Shown in pieces: positions 29,277 to 39,550 of a stretch of DNA of 64,000 nucleotides (position 1 is the first letter of the stretch; each line of letters starts with the position of its first letter). Origin of the DNA: Bryobacterales bacterium (GTDB taxonomy: Bacteria > Acidobacteriota > Terriglobia > Bryobacterales > Bryobacteraceae). Location: contig JAIXKK010000153.1 in assembly GCA_026954325.1 (NCBI GenBank), forward strand, positions 1-64,000. The letters run 5' to 3'. Both the position numbers and the translations under genes were made by a program. The notes under the pieces were generated by a model that did no database searches, had not been told where the DNA came from, and saw only the letters and a list, made by a program, of their open reading frames with translations.

Positions 29277-30527
29277 ATGTACATCTCCGCTATCGACGCC
29301 TGGGAAATCCTCGACTCCCGCGGCAACCCAACGGTCGCCGCCTCCTGCCGCCTCACCAACGGTATCCTCGCCAAAGCCCATGCTCCCTCGGGCGCGTCCA
29401 CCGGAACTCATGAAGCCCTCGAACTGCGCGATCAGGACCCCGCCCGCTACGCCGGCAAGGGCGTCCTCCGTGCCGTCGAAAACGTGCGCGCCCACATCGC
29501 CCCCGCTCTCCTCGGCTGCCGCGCCGATGAGCAGGCTTCCCTCGACGCCCGCATGATCGCGCTCGACGGAACCCCCGGCAAATCCCGCCTCGGCGCCAAC
29601 GCCATCCTCGCCGTCTCCTGCGCCGTTGCCCGGGCCGCCGCTCTGTCCTACGGCGTCCCCTTATGGCGCTACCTCGCGGGCCGGCGCCGCCCCTCTCTTC
29701 CCGTTCCCATGACGAATATCCTCTCGGGCGGCCTCCACGCCGGCCGCAACATCGAGTTTCAGGATTTCCTCGTCATCCCTCACGGCATTGAAGGCTACCC
29801 GCGCCAACTCGAGGCCATCGTCGCCGTGCACCGCCACGCGCGCCTCCTGCTTGAAGAAGCCGGGTGCCTCCTCACCGGCGTCGCCGACGAAGGCGGCTGG
29901 GGTCCCAGGCTCGAATCGAATGAGCGCGCCCTCGCCTTCCTCACTCAAGCCATCGAACGCGCCGGCTTTCAACCCGCCGCCGAAATCTCCATCGCACTCG
30001 ACGTCGCCGCCTCTCACTTCCTTCGCGGCAGCGCCTACGTCCTCGAAACGGAGTCACGGTCGCTTACGAGCAAAGACATGGTGGACCTGCTCGCCGGCTG
30101 GCGCGCGCGCTACCCCGTTACCTCCATCGAAGACGGTCTCGCCGAAGACGATTGGGAAGGATGGAAACTGCTCACCGCCCGGCTCGGCGAGTCCACTCAA
30201 CTCGTCGGCGATGATTTCTTCACCACCAATATTCACCGCCTTAACCGCGGCATCGATGAATCCTGCGCCAACGCCGTGCTCGTCAAGATGAACCAGATCG
30301 GCACCCTCACCGAAACCTTCGCCGTCATCGACCGCGCCCGCGAGGCCGGCTTCCGCGCGGTCATCTCCGCCCGCTCCGGCGAAACCGAAGACGATTTCCT
30401 CGCCGATCTCGCTACCGCCTCCGGAGCCGGACAGATCAAGATCGGCTCCATCACCCGCTCCGAACGCCTCGCCAAGTATAACCGCCTTCTCGAAATCGGC
30501 CGCGAACTCCAGTCTTCCACCCGCTGA
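29277..30527 (+). CDS. Divergent enolase
   Basis: The 416-residue product aligns with phosphopyruvate hydratase throughout: [33 protein letters not shown] (Glu205), metal ligands Asp242, Glu285 and Asp312, Lys337 in KMNQIGTL, and [17 protein letters not shown]. Two active-site residues differ from the canonical form. The His of SHRSGETED is Ala365 ([10 protein letters not shown]), and the Glu of the QEF motif is Asp163 (FQDFLV). So the metal site and catalytic Lys/Glu are kept while substrate-phosphate and acid contacts change. It may be a paralogue with altered activity; a standard enolase is probably elsewhere in the genome. No adjacent glycolysis genes are present. Confidence 0.85.
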   Translation: MYISAIDAWEILDSRGNPTVAASCRLTNGILAKAHAPSGASTGTHEALELRDQDPARYAGKGVLRAVENVRAHIAPALLGCRADEQASLDARMIALDGTPGKSRLGANAILAVSCAVARAAALSYGVPLWRYLAGRRRPSLPVPMTNILSGGLHAGRNIEFQDFLVIPHGIEGYPRQLEAIVAVHRHARLLLEEAGCLLTGVADEGGWGPRLESNERALAFLTQAIERAGFQPAAEISIALDVAASHFLRGSAYVLETESRSLTSKDMVDLLAGWRARYPVTSIEDGLAEDDWEGWKLLTARLGESTQLVGDDFFTTNIHRLNRGIDESCANAVLVKMNQIGTLTETFAVIDRAREAGFRAVISARSGETEDDFLADLATASGAGQIKIGSITRSERLAKYNRLLEIGRELQSSTR

Positions 30528-30546
30528 AGTAAAATCAGGGGTGACC

Positions 30547-31419
30547 ATGTACAACAGACGCCACTTCGGAAAACTCGCCTTGGCCTCCCTGCCCTCGGCA
30601 GCGGCTCTCGCCGCCGGAAAGCCCGACTCCAAAATCCACGGAGTTTGGATCGGAGCCCAGTCCTACAGCTTCCGCACGCTCCCTTCCCTCGACGACGCCA
30701 TCAAAGCAATGTCGCAGATCGGTCTCAGCGAATGCGAACTCTGGCAGGGCCATGTCGAACCGCGGCAGCAGCGCGGTCCCGAAGGGCGCGAGGAGCAGCG
30801 CAAGTGGCGCGCCTCCGTCTCCATGGACCATTTCAAACAGGCCGCCGCCAAATTCAAAGCCGCCGGCATCACCCTCTACGCCTATAACTACAGTTTCCGC
30901 GACGATTTCACTGACCAGGAAATCGAGCGCGGCTTCGAAATGGCGAAAGCCCTCGGCGTGAAGTGCATCACCGCCTCCGCCACCGTCTCCGTCGCAAAAC
31001 GCGTCGCCCCGGTCGCCGAAAAGCACAAGTTGATGGTGGGCATGCACGGCCACGACAATCTCAAGGACCCCAACGAGTTCGCCCGCCCCGAAAGCTTCGA
31101 AAAAGCCATGTCCGAATCCAAGTGGATCGGCGTCAACCTCGACATCGGCCACTTCACCGCCGCCGGCTACGACCCCATCGACTTCCTCAACAAACACCAC
31201 GACCGCACCGTGACCCTGCACATCAAGGACCGCAAGAAACACCAGGGCGCCAACTTACCCTTTGGCGAAGGGGACACCGACATCAAAGGCGTCCTTCAAC
31301 TCCTGAAGGCCAAAAAGTGGAAGATCCCCGCCAACATCGAATACGAGTACAAAGGCGCCTCCGATCCCCAAACCGAAGTCGCCAGGTGCTTCGACTACTG
31401 CAGGAAAGCTCTCGCCTGA
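30547..31419 (+). CDS. Tat-exported sugar phosphate isomerase/epimerase-fold protein
   Basis: The 290-residue protein has a twin-arginine signal ([15 protein letters not shown]) and a xylose isomerase-like TIM barrel: [61 protein letters not shown] and [10 protein letters not shown], with candidate metal-binding His/Asp/Glu residues. Acidobacteria encode many exported members; the substrate is unknown. A GTG six bases upstream (30541) is an alternative start. It follows the enolase at a 19-base gap and may share its transcript. Confidence 0.85.
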   Translation: MYNRRHFGKLALASLPSAAALAAGKPDSKIHGVWIGAQSYSFRTLPSLDDAIKAMSQIGLSECELWQGHVEPRQQRGPEGREEQRKWRASVSMDHFKQAAAKFKAAGITLYAYNYSFRDDFTDQEIERGFEMAKALGVKCITASATVSVAKRVAPVAEKHKLMVGMHGHDNLKDPNEFARPESFEKAMSESKWIGVNLDIGHFTAAGYDPIDFLNKHHDRTVTLHIKDRKKHQGANLPFGEGDTDIKGVLQLLKAKKWKIPANIEYEYKGASDPQTEVARCFDYCRKALA

Positions 31420-31458
31420 CCCCGCGTGGCGCGGCCTCTCCCGCTCGATGAGCCTTAA

Positions 31459-34400
31459 TTAATCCGCCCCCGCCGCCATCGTATACCGCGGCGTCACCGG
31501 CGGCGGCGCCGCCGCCCCTCCGAACTTCACCGACACGATCTTCGACACGCCCGGCTCCTGCATCGTCACCCCGTACATCGTCTCGCACGCCTCCATCGTC
31601 CTCCTGGCATGCGTGATCGTGATGAACTGCGTCTGGTGCGACATCTCCTTCAGCAGTTTCACCAGCCGCGCCGTGTTCGCTTCATCCAGCGCCGCATCCA
31701 CCTCATCCAGCACGCAGAACGGACTCGGCTGATACCGGAAAATGGCCAGCAGCAGCGCCATCGCCGTCAATGACCGCTCGCCGCCCGAAAGCAACAGCAC
31801 GTTTTGCAGCTTCTTCCCCGGAGGCGATGCCATGATGTCGATCCCCGATTCCATGCTGTTCTCCGGATCCGTCATCCGCATCTCGCCCACGCCGCCGTTG
31901 AACAACACCGTGAACATCTGCTTGAAATTCGCGTTGATCGCCTCGAATGCCTCGCTGAACCGCTTCCGCGATTCCACGTCGATCTCCGCAATCGCCTTCT
32001 CCGTATCCCGGATCGAATCGAGCAGATCCTGCCGCTGCGTGTTGAGAAAATCGTAGCGCTGCTGCGCTTCCTGAAACTCCTCGAGCGCCTGCGGATTCAC
32101 CGGACCCAGATTGTCGATCTTCGTCTTCACTTCCTGGTACTTCGCCTCGCAGGCAGACAACTCCGTCTCCTCCGGAACCGTCTCATCGCCTGAGCAAAGC
32201 TCCTCCAGCGCGCAGTTCAGTTCCTTCCGGCAGGTCTCTTCGAGATACTGCAACTCGGATTGCAGCTTCACCAGGTGCACTTCAATGTGCCCCCGGCTCT
32301 CCTGCGCCTCGGCGAGCGTCGTGCGCAGCCCGCGCAATTGCTCCTCCGCCTGCGCCAGCGCCCCGCGCGCCTGCATCTCCCGCTCCTCCAGAACCCGTAC
32401 CGTTTCCTCGAGCTTCGCAATCTCGCCCGTCAATTCCGTCAGCCGCGCGTCGATTTCCAGATTGTCTGAAAGCAGCCGTGCACGGTCCACCCCCAGCCGC
32501 TGCATCTCGTTCGAAAGATCCTGCCGCCGGTTGCGCAATTCCAGAATCTGGTTATCCAGCCGCGCCCTCGCGGATTGCTCGGCGCGCCGCCGCTCCTCGA
32601 GCCCCGCCATCTCCGCCCGCAGCGCCGCGTGCTCTTCGGCCAGTTGCGCGTTCAGTTGCCGCAACTCGGCAAGTTGCCGGCGCGCCGCCTCCAGCGCCTG
32701 CTCTTCCCGCGCGCGATTAGCCTCGGCGGTCTCCAGTTTCTCCTGCATTCCCGCCTGACGCGCCCGCGCCTTCTCTCCGTCGCCGGCAAGCCGCTGCAAC
32801 TCCATCCGCACCACGCTCAACCGCTGATTGGTGCGGTTCAGTTCCTCGGAGAGCTTGCGCATTTCATGCTCCAGCGCCAGCGCGTCCTTCTCCTGCATCT
32901 GCTGCGTCCCGCGCAGCCGCTCCATGTCCTCTACCAGCAGCGCGATCTCCTCTTCAAGCCCGGTAAGCTGCTTCGAGGTCTTCGCCACCTGCGCGTCCTT
33001 CTCCTTGTGCGCCGCCGTCAGTTCCCGCAGTTCCCGCTTCAACGCCAGCGGACCCGCGCCCGTCTTCTTACCCCCGCTCACCGCATGCCCGTGGTAGGAA
33101 ATCCCGTCAGGCAGCAGGAAGTACAAGTCCGGATATTGCAGCGCCAGCCGCTGCGCCGATTCCCGGTCCTGCACCAGAAAACACCGCGCCAGCCGGGGAA
33201 TCAGTTCCGTCGGGGCTTTTGTCAGCCCGTTGGTCATCTTCAACTGCTCGCTCAGCCGCGCCACGATCCCGGTCTCCGGACCGAGCGCAGGTTCCTGCGG
33301 CGCGCCCGGCGGGATATTCATGTCCGGCTCCGGATGCACCAGGAACGTAGCCCTCCCATCCAGGTCGCTACGCATCAGATCCACGCCCCGGTGCGCCTCC
33401 TGCCAGTCCCGCACCACCACATACTCCAACTCCTCGTGCAGGAACTCCTCCGTCGCCTTTTCCCATCCCGAATCCACTTCCATGAAATCGGCCAGCACGC
33501 CGAGCGGCTGCAACTCCCGCGCTTTGCCACGCTCAATCGCAGTAAACAGCCGCTTTACAGAATCTGTCGTATACGACCGGTGCGAAAGAATTTCCTGTGT
33601 CGAATCCTTCCGCGCCTTGATCCGCGAAAGCTCGGCCCGCTGCGTCTCCAGCGCCCGCCGCGATTCCGCCGCGCTCGCCTTCCGTGTCTGCAACTCCTCT
33701 TCGACGCCCCGGCGCCGCTCCATGATGGAAGTCAATTCCAACTGCCGCGCCGCGATCTTCCCGGCCAGTTCCTCCTTCACCTGCCCGATCCGTTCCAGAT
33801 CGGTCAGCGCGCCCTGCTCTTCCCGCTGCGCCCGCCCGCTTTCCCTCTCCAAACCCGAAAGGTATTCGCCCACCTGCGCCAACTGGTTCTTGAGCGTGGA
33901 CGTTTCACCGAGCAGCCGCAACACGTGCTGACGGCCGTTCTCGAGGCCATGCTCCCGCTGCCGCAACTCCGCCGCCCGCTGGTCCCGCTCCTCGCTCTTC
34001 TTCGCCAGCCGCTGCCGCGCATCTTCCGATTTCTGGTTCAACTCTCCCAATGAGACGGCGTGCGATTGAAACTCGCCCTCGAAAATCTCCAGCCGCTTCT
34101 CGATCTCGGATGCCTCTGTCTCGCCCTGCGCCAGCCGCTTCTCGATCCCCCCAACCTGGCCCGCCTGGCTCTCCAGACGGCCGCGCGCCCGCTCCGCTTC
34201 CACGCGGAACTCCGACAACTCCCGCCGCCGCTCCGTCAACTCGTGCTCCAGTTCGAAGCACTGCTCCTGCAACTCCGTCTGTTGCTTTTCCTTCTCCGCA
34301 ACCGACGCCGTCAGCGCCTGGAACTGGCGGTTCGCCTCGCCCAAGTCGAGCGCCGTCTTCGCCGCCTCGCGCTCCCGCACCTTGTACCGTCCGGCCAATG

Positions 34401-35226
34401 CCTGCCGCAGATGGCCCAGCATTTCCGCCTTCAGTTCCTCATACCGCTTCGCTTTCGCCGCCTGCCGCTTCAGCGAGTTCACCTGCCGCCCGACCTCTTC
34501 CAGAATGTCGAACACCCGCGACAGGTTCTGCTTGGCGCCTTCCAGCTTCGCTTCCGCCAGCCGCCGCCGCGTCTTGAACTTGCTCACCCCCGCCGCTTCT
34601 TCAATCACCGCCCGCCGCTCCTGCGGCTTCGTGCTCAGGATCTGCGTGATGCGCCCCTGCTCGATGATGGCGTAGCTCTCCGGCCCCAATCCGCTCCCCA
34701 TGAACAGGTCCTGAATATCGCGCAGCCGCGCCACCTTCCCGTTAACCAGGTACTCGCTCTCGCCCGACCGGAACAGCCGCCGCGTAATGGTGACTTCCTT
34801 CGGCTTGGGAATGCTCGTGACGTAGGCATGCCCGTTCGCGTGCCCGTTGGAATGGCCATTCGCATGGCCATTCGCGTGCCCGTTGGCGTGGCCATTGGCA
34901 TGGCCGTTCGCCTCAACCGCTTCGGCATGCACTTCCACCGCCGTCACCGGATCCGGATTCGGATCCACCAGCGTCATCGTCACCGCCGCCAAGCCCACAG
35001 GCTTACGGTCCCGCGTTCCGGCGAAGATCACATCTTCCATCCGGCTCCCGCGCAGGCTCTTGGCGGACTGCTCCCCCAGAACCCAACTGATGGCGTCGGC
35101 AAGATTCGACTTGCCGCACCCATTGGGACCCACTACTGCCGTAAAGCCGGCGCCACGGAATCGAAGCTCGGTGCGGTCGGCGAAGGATTTGAAGCCCTGG
35201 ATTTCCAGGCGTTTGATCTGCAGCAA
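31459..35226 (-). CDS. smc: Chromosome segregation protein SMC
   Basis: The 1,255-residue protein has the full SMC layout: N-terminal ATPase head with Walker A GPNGCGKS (33-40), coiled coil (about 200-520), hinge (about 530-690), second coiled coil, and C-terminal head with the signature LLLSGGERSLTAMALL and Walker B (FCVLDEVDAALDEAN). It organises and segregates chromosomes with ScpA/ScpB, neither of which is seen here. Translation starts at a TTG (35226) preceded by AAGGGG. An insert in the N-terminal head (residues 107-134) consists of seven NGH(A/S) tetrapeptides, between the VTMTLVDPN and EVTITRRLFRSGESEY strands. Confidence 0.96.
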   Translation of the reverse strand: MLQIKRLEIQGFKSFADRTELRFRGAGFTAVVGPNGCGKSNLADAISWVLGEQSAKSLRGSRMEDVIFAGTRDRKPVGLAAVTMTLVDPNPDPVTAVEVHAEAVEANGHANGHANGHANGHANGHSNGHANGHAYVTSIPKPKEVTITRRLFRSGESEYLVNGKVARLRDIQDLFMGSGLGPESYAIIEQGRITQILSTKPQERRAVIEEAAGVSKFKTRRRLAEAKLEGAKQNLSRVFDILEEVGRQVNSLKRQAAKAKRYEELKAEMLGHLRQALAGRYKVREREAAKTALDLGEANRQFQALTASVAEKEKQQTELQEQCFELEHELTERRRELSEFRVEAERARGRLESQAGQVGGIEKRLAQGETEASEIEKRLEIFEGEFQSHAVSLGELNQKSEDARQRLAKKSEERDQRAAELRQREHGLENGRQHVLRLLGETSTLKNQLAQVGEYLSGLERESGRAQREEQGALTDLERIGQVKEELAGKIAARQLELTSIMERRRGVEEELQTRKASAAESRRALETQRAELSRIKARKDSTQEILSHRSYTTDSVKRLFTAIERGKARELQPLGVLADFMEVDSGWEKATEEFLHEELEYVVVRDWQEAHRGVDLMRSDLDGRATFLVHPEPDMNIPPGAPQEPALGPETGIVARLSEQLKMTNGLTKAPTELIPRLARCFLVQDRESAQRLALQYPDLYFLLPDGISYHGHAVSGGKKTGAGPLALKRELRELTAAHKEKDAQVAKTSKQLTGLEEEIALLVEDMERLRGTQQMQEKDALALEHEMRKLSEELNRTNQRLSVVRMELQRLAGDGEKARARQAGMQEKLETAEANRAREEQALEAARRQLAELRQLNAQLAEEHAALRAEMAGLEERRRAEQSARARLDNQILELRNRRQDLSNEMQRLGVDRARLLSDNLEIDARLTELTGEIAKLEETVRVLEEREMQARGALAQAEEQLRGLRTTLAEAQESRGHIEVHLVKLQSELQYLEETCRKELNCALEELCSGDETVPEETELSACEAKYQEVKTKIDNLGPVNPQALEEFQEAQQRYDFLNTQRQDLLDSIRDTEKAIAEIDVESRKRFSEAFEAINANFKQMFTVLFNGGVGEMRMTDPENSMESGIDIMASPPGKKLQNVLLLSGGERSLTAMALLLAIFRYQPSPFCVLDEVDAALDEANTARLVKLLKEMSHQTQFITITHARRTMEACETMYGVTMQEPGVSKIVSVKFGGAAAPPPVTPRYTMAAGAD
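34825..34908. repeat. Seven-copy 12-bp tandem repeat inside smc
   Basis: Seven in-frame 12-bp units encode NGHA six times and NGHS once (SMC residues 107-134). Units differ at silent positions. Because the unit is a multiple of three, copy-number change would not break the frame. Confidence 0.95.
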
Positions 35227-35748
35227 CTGCCACCCCTTATGGGAACAGATAAGTTAACATTGCGGGCACGGCCACGCACCCGGTCTCGGGGGATGGCTTC
35301 ATATTACCGATGAGGGCGGAAAAATGCAAGCGGTATTCTAGGGATGGGGCTCGCGTCATCTCGAGCCCAATATGTGGTGGCCGCCCGCGCGAAATTCACA
35401 GATCTCCCCGACCTTGCAATGAGAAGACCCGTTGCCGCCTCATGCCGCCATACGGTTGCCGTCTTACTTCGTGGCAGACTACCCCCATATCCCGTTGTGT
35501 AGAGAGAGACGCAAGGAATCGTCGCTATGGACTACATTTCACGGCGGAGATTGAAAAGAAGACTCGCCGAAACGCGAGACATATAACGAGATCGAAAGTG
35601 GCAAGGTAAAGCTGATCGATGGCGAGGAAGCCTTTGCCCGGTTGCATGAGAGATGAGCCGGCCGGCAAAGCCTGAGCGCATAACAATGCCGCCCCTGCCC
35701 AGCGCGCGGCGCCTCCAACCCCCAAGGACGCGCGGGGCACGAAGCCCG
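35227..35748. other. Gene-poor interval with a possible antitoxin remnant
   Basis: This 522-base stretch contains no complete gene. At about 35576-35656 (+ strand) a short frame encodes ETYNEIESGKVKLIDGEEAF and a few residues to TGA, resembling the C-terminus of small addiction-module antitoxins. It has no start codon or upstream domain, and the partner toxin is absent. The remainder is featureless and less biased in composition than nearby coding DNA. Confidence 0.45.
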
Positions 35749-37333
35749 CTACGCCTTCCGCGTCGCCGTGAAACTCGCCATCCCGTACTCCCCAAGGTCC
35801 ACTGTCCCCGACATCTTCTTCCCTTCCACGGTCCCCTTGTAGGTGTACTCGAGCGATGTCCCCTCAATCCGCCCGCGGCTGTGGAACTGCACCCTGTCGC
35901 CGTCGACATGACCCTTGAGCGGCCCTTTCACCAGCCTTCCGGTGTATTCTCCGCTCAGTTCATTACCCTTGGCATCCAGATAGAACGTGTGCCGGGCCGT
36001 TCCTATTTTGAACTGCACCACCGATTCCCACAACCCGGATACATCACCGGAGGGTGCGGCGCGATGCGGCTTTGAACGCGGTCCCGGAGCCTTGCTCAAA
36101 ATCTCATGCAGACGGTCCGCCACGACCTTGTACTCTCCCGCCCACATCGCCGCCGGCCGCAGCAGCATCTCGCTCGCCTCATCGCCTTCCCGCATTCCCG
36201 CATGCGTCATGATGCGGGGTTCGCCTTCGAGCAACTGCTTGCCGACCTCGCCCGCGCTAATGCCGATTTTCCTCGGGTCCCACACCACCTTCATCGTCGG
36301 ATAGTATGCCTTGTCCTTGGGCTCGATGATCTCTCCTGAAACACCCGGCACCTTCGACACCACATCCGTAATGTGCCGGAACCACGCCCGCCATTCGGCA
36401 TCCTCGGCATCGCGATTACGCTTGCCTGACCGCAGCATCTCGATAGCCTTCACCATCCCGGCGACTTCTTCCTTGCTCACCTTCATCGCCCGCGCGAACG
36501 CGTGATGCGGCGCGCTGTTCATGAATGCCGCCTCCACCAGGTCTTTCCTGCCGACTAGCATCCCGGCCGTCTGCGGCCCGCGAATGATCTTGCCGCCCGA
36601 ATACGCCACCATGTCCACGCCGCGCGAAAGATACGGATTCGGCACCAGCGGCAGCCGGTCCGCAACGTCCATCACCACCGGAACTCCGTGCTTGTGCGCC
36701 ACCGCTATACTGCTCCAGCGTGAACGGATTCCCGTCATTGGCCAGGTTGATTTGCCCCGTCGCCATCGCCGTCCGCGGGCCGAACGCTTTTTCGAGATCC
36801 TCCAGCGTCTCCACTTCCACCATCTTTACGCCCGTGCTTCGCACCGCATGATCGTAGACGCTCCGCGACCAGCGCGGAACCACAACCTCGCCTTTCAAGC
36901 CCGTCGTGTCCGGAAGCTGCTGCATCTTTTCCGGATCGCCGCCCGCCACGCACGCCAGCGTGGCGCACGTCATCGACCCGGCCGCTCCGGAACTCACCAT
37001 CGCGGCTTCCGCTTGCAACAGTTCCGCAAGGCGCTTTCCCGCACCCTCCATCAACTCATCCAGGTTCACCGGATAGAATGAGGCGCGGTTCATCGCCTCA
37101 ATCACCTCCGGCAACATCGCCGAGCCGCCGTTGATCGTGTACGTCGAGGTGCAGTTGATGAACGGCTTCACGCCGAACTGCTCGTATACCTCCGGTCCGC
37201 TTCCACGCACCGGCAAGCTCGTCGCGCCTTGCGCCTGCTCACTGAGCAACCCGGCAAACCCCGCCGAGGCGCCCGCCAAAAACATCTCCCTCCGGTTCAT
37301 TCCCGAAGCCGGTTTCGATTTCTTCGTTCTCAT
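35749..37333 (-). pseudogene. Frameshifted SelA-like PLP enzyme with C-terminal extra domain
   Basis: The 5' part (37333 to about 36712) encodes a Tat-like signal (NRREMFLAGASAGFAG) and a SelA / D-glucosaminate-6-phosphate ammonia lyase-type fold (GVKPFINCTSTYTINGG, VSSGAAGSMTCATLACVAGG). After FTLEQ near 36711, one extra T shifts the frame. The family sequence resumes in the second frame as IAVAHKHGVPVVMDVADRLP, with the PLP lysine in AYSGGKIIRGPQTAG. The last 95 residues (LWESVVQFKIGTARHTFYLD) form a beta-rich domain not usual in the family. The start has a GAGGAGA site. Removing one base restores a single frame of about 528 codons, so this is recent decay or a sequence error. Confidence 0.88.
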
Positions 37334-37490
37334 AGTCAGTCTCTCCTCAGCGGCCAGTCACTGGATTTCTGCCGACAGTGTATCACGCGCACCGCCTCAC
37401 CAACACTGGCCCGCCCGATCCGACATGGCCCGATCTGACGGCCCGATTTGATAACCTACTCCGGTATACCAAAGTTCAAAGGAGAACCCC

Positions 37491-38705
37491 GTGCGAAATT
37501 GCCTCCTGCTCATTACCGCACTCATCATGGCTTCCGCCCTCTGCCCGGCACAAACCCCGGCGCCATTGCGCGTCCATCGCCAGTTCCTCTATCCCAAGGA
37601 ATTCGCCCCCGGCAAACCCTACTCCCCCGGCGTCCTCGCCGGCAAAACCCTCTACATCGCCGGCCAAATCGATAAGGACCCGCGCACGGGAGCGCAGCCA
37701 AGCGGCATCCGCGAACAGACACGCATGGCCATGAACAGCGTGGGCCACGTCCTCCACGCCGCCGGCATGGATTTCGGAAATGTCGTTTCCTGCCACGTCC
37801 AGCTTCGCGACATGGGCCAGTACAAGGACATGAACGAAGTCTACGGCAGCTTCTTCGGCCCCGATCATTACCCCGCGCGCACCACGCTCGAATTCCCCGG
37901 CCTCCCTAGCGGGGCCAATATCGAAATCAGTTGTACCGCTTACGCCGACAAGTCGAAAATCTCGATCGTCACTCCTCCCTCGGGCGCCATTCCCCCCGCC
38001 ATGGGTCCCTACCGGTCCGCGGTCTTTGCCGGCGACACGCTCTACGTTTCCGGCAGCGGCGGCCGCACGCCCGTCACCAATGAACTCGATCCCACCCTCG
38101 AAGGCCAGACCAGACAGACAATGGAGAACATCGGCCAAATCCTCAAAGCCGCCGGGCTCGAGCACAAGGACGCCGTCTTCACCAACGTCTACTATCTCGA
38201 TCCCGCCGGGCCAAGGAACGGCGCCTACGCAAGGCTCGGCTCCGTCTACAAGAATTTCTTCCCCCTCGGTTCCGCGCCCAGCCGCGCCGGCTTCCTCATC
38301 GGCAAACTCCCCGGCACAATCAGCGTCGAAATCACCTTCATCGCCACCCGCGACCGCAAGAACAAAGGCCGCGTCGTTCCCGACTCCGCCGGCCTCAGCC
38401 CCACATCCTCCAACGGCGGCGTTCTCGATGACAATACGCTCTACACCTCCGGAAAATCCGCCGCCGGCCCAACCCTCGAAGCCCAGATGCGCGGTTCCCT
38501 CGAAACCATCCGCGGCATTCTCAAACTCGCCGGGATGGATCTCGAAAACATCGTCAATACCAACGTTTACCTCAAAGACGCCGCCCAGATGGACGCCATG
38601 AACGCCGTCTACAAGGAATATTTTCCGAAGAATCCGCCCGCCCGCACCACCGTTCAGGTCTTCCAGGATCAGCTCATCCAGGTGCAGGCCGTCGCCGTCC
38701 GCTGA
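37491..38705 (+). CDS. Secreted protein with three RidA domains
   Basis: The 404-residue product has a signal peptide (CLLLITALIMASALCPAQ) and three consecutive RidA/YjgF-type domains: about 28-152, 155-286 and 294-404. Each keeps the arginine that binds the substrate carboxylate in enamine/imine deaminases: Arg130 (PARTTLEF), Arg265 (PSRAGFLI) and Arg385 (PARTTVQV). RidA is normally a cytoplasmic homotrimer, so this chain could fold as a one-polypeptide pseudotrimer outside the cytoplasm. AAAGGAG precedes the start. The cytochrome c and PQQ dehydrogenase genes follow closely on the same strand. Confidence 0.9.
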   Translation: MRNCLLLITALIMASALCPAQTPAPLRVHRQFLYPKEFAPGKPYSPGVLAGKTLYIAGQIDKDPRTGAQPSGIREQTRMAMNSVGHVLHAAGMDFGNVVSCHVQLRDMGQYKDMNEVYGSFFGPDHYPARTTLEFPGLPSGANIEISCTAYADKSKISIVTPPSGAIPPAMGPYRSAVFAGDTLYVSGSGGRTPVTNELDPTLEGQTRQTMENIGQILKAAGLEHKDAVFTNVYYLDPAGPRNGAYARLGSVYKNFFPLGSAPSRAGFLIGKLPGTISVEITFIATRDRKNKGRVVPDSAGLSPTSSNGGVLDDNTLYTSGKSAAGPTLEAQMRGSLETIRGILKLAGMDLENIVNTNVYLKDAAQMDAMNAVYKEYFPKNPPARTTVQVFQDQLIQVQAVAVR

Positions 38706-38738
38706 TGTCTTCGCCAACCGCGCTCGTAGTGCAGTATC

Positions 38739-39548
38739 ATGATCCTCACTCCAATGATTCGCGCAGTCTTTCTCTGCATCCTCACGGCGGCCGCTCTGCC
38801 TGCCCAGCACGGCCGCTATCTCTCCGAATCGAAAAACGCCGCTATCGGCGACCCTCAGTCCATCGCCGCGGGCGCAAAACTCTACGCCACCTCATGCGCG
38901 GGCTGCCACGGCCCCGACGGCAGCGGCGGCCGCGGACCCAACCTCGTCCGCCGCTCTCTCTGGCATCCCCTCAGCGATGAGGCTATCTTCGCCGCCATCC
39001 AAAAAGGAGTCCCGGGTACCGATATGCCTCCCACCCGCCTCCCCGATGAGGAAACCTGGAAACTCGTCGCCTTCCTTCATTCCATGATCGGCCCGGCAAG
39101 CGAAAACAAAGTCCCGGGCGACCCCGCCGCCGGAGAGCGCATCTTCCGGAGCCGGTCCACCGGCTGCTCCAACTGCCATTCCATCGCCGGACGTGGCGGC
39201 AGGCTCGGCCCCGACCTCACGGACATCGGCGGCCGCCCGCTCGGTCTCATCAAGGACGCCGTGCTCAAGCGCTCCCGCGATCTGTCCCTGGCCGGCAGCG
39301 AAGGCGTCACTGTCAAGCTAAAGAACGGACAGGTGATCGAGGGCGTCGCCCGAAACCGAAGCAACTATTCGCTCCAGATGGTGGATAAATCCGGAACGCT
39401 CCACCTGTTCCCGATGGGCAGCGTGAGCGAACTCAAGATCTCCGAGCGTTCCATCATGCCCGATGACTACGCCAAGCGCCTCTCACGCAAGGAACTCGAC
39501 GATCTGCTCGCCTACCTCGCCCGCCAGACCTCCCGGAGGACGAACTAA
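38739..39548 (+). CDS. Secreted dihaem cytochrome c
   Basis: The 269-residue product has a signal peptide (MIRAVFLCILTAAALPAQ) and two c-type haem sites: CAGCH (53-57) and CSNCH (143-147). Methionine axial ligands are plausible in GTDMPPTR and in the C-terminal SIMPDDYAKRLS. A beta-rich stretch (SEGVTVKLKNGQVIEGVARN) lies between the second haem and that methionine, as in Acidobacteria and Planctomycetes cytochromes. It overlaps no gene but ends two bases before the PQQ dehydrogenase, and is its likely electron acceptor. The start could also be the ATG at 38754. Confidence 0.9.
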   Translation: MILTPMIRAVFLCILTAAALPAQHGRYLSESKNAAIGDPQSIAAGAKLYATSCAGCHGPDGSGGRGPNLVRRSLWHPLSDEAIFAAIQKGVPGTDMPPTRLPDEETWKLVAFLHSMIGPASENKVPGDPAAGERIFRSRSTGCSNCHSIAGRGGRLGPDLTDIGGRPLGLIKDAVLKRSRDLSLAGSEGVTVKLKNGQVIEGVARNRSNYSLQMVDKSGTLHLFPMGSVSELKISERSIMPDDYAKRLSRKELDDLLAYLARQTSRRTN

Positions 39549-39550
39549 TC

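Noticed and set aside
34825-34908. Regular repeats considered as a CRISPR array
   Set aside because: The units are 12 bp, contiguous, without spacers, and in frame within smc.
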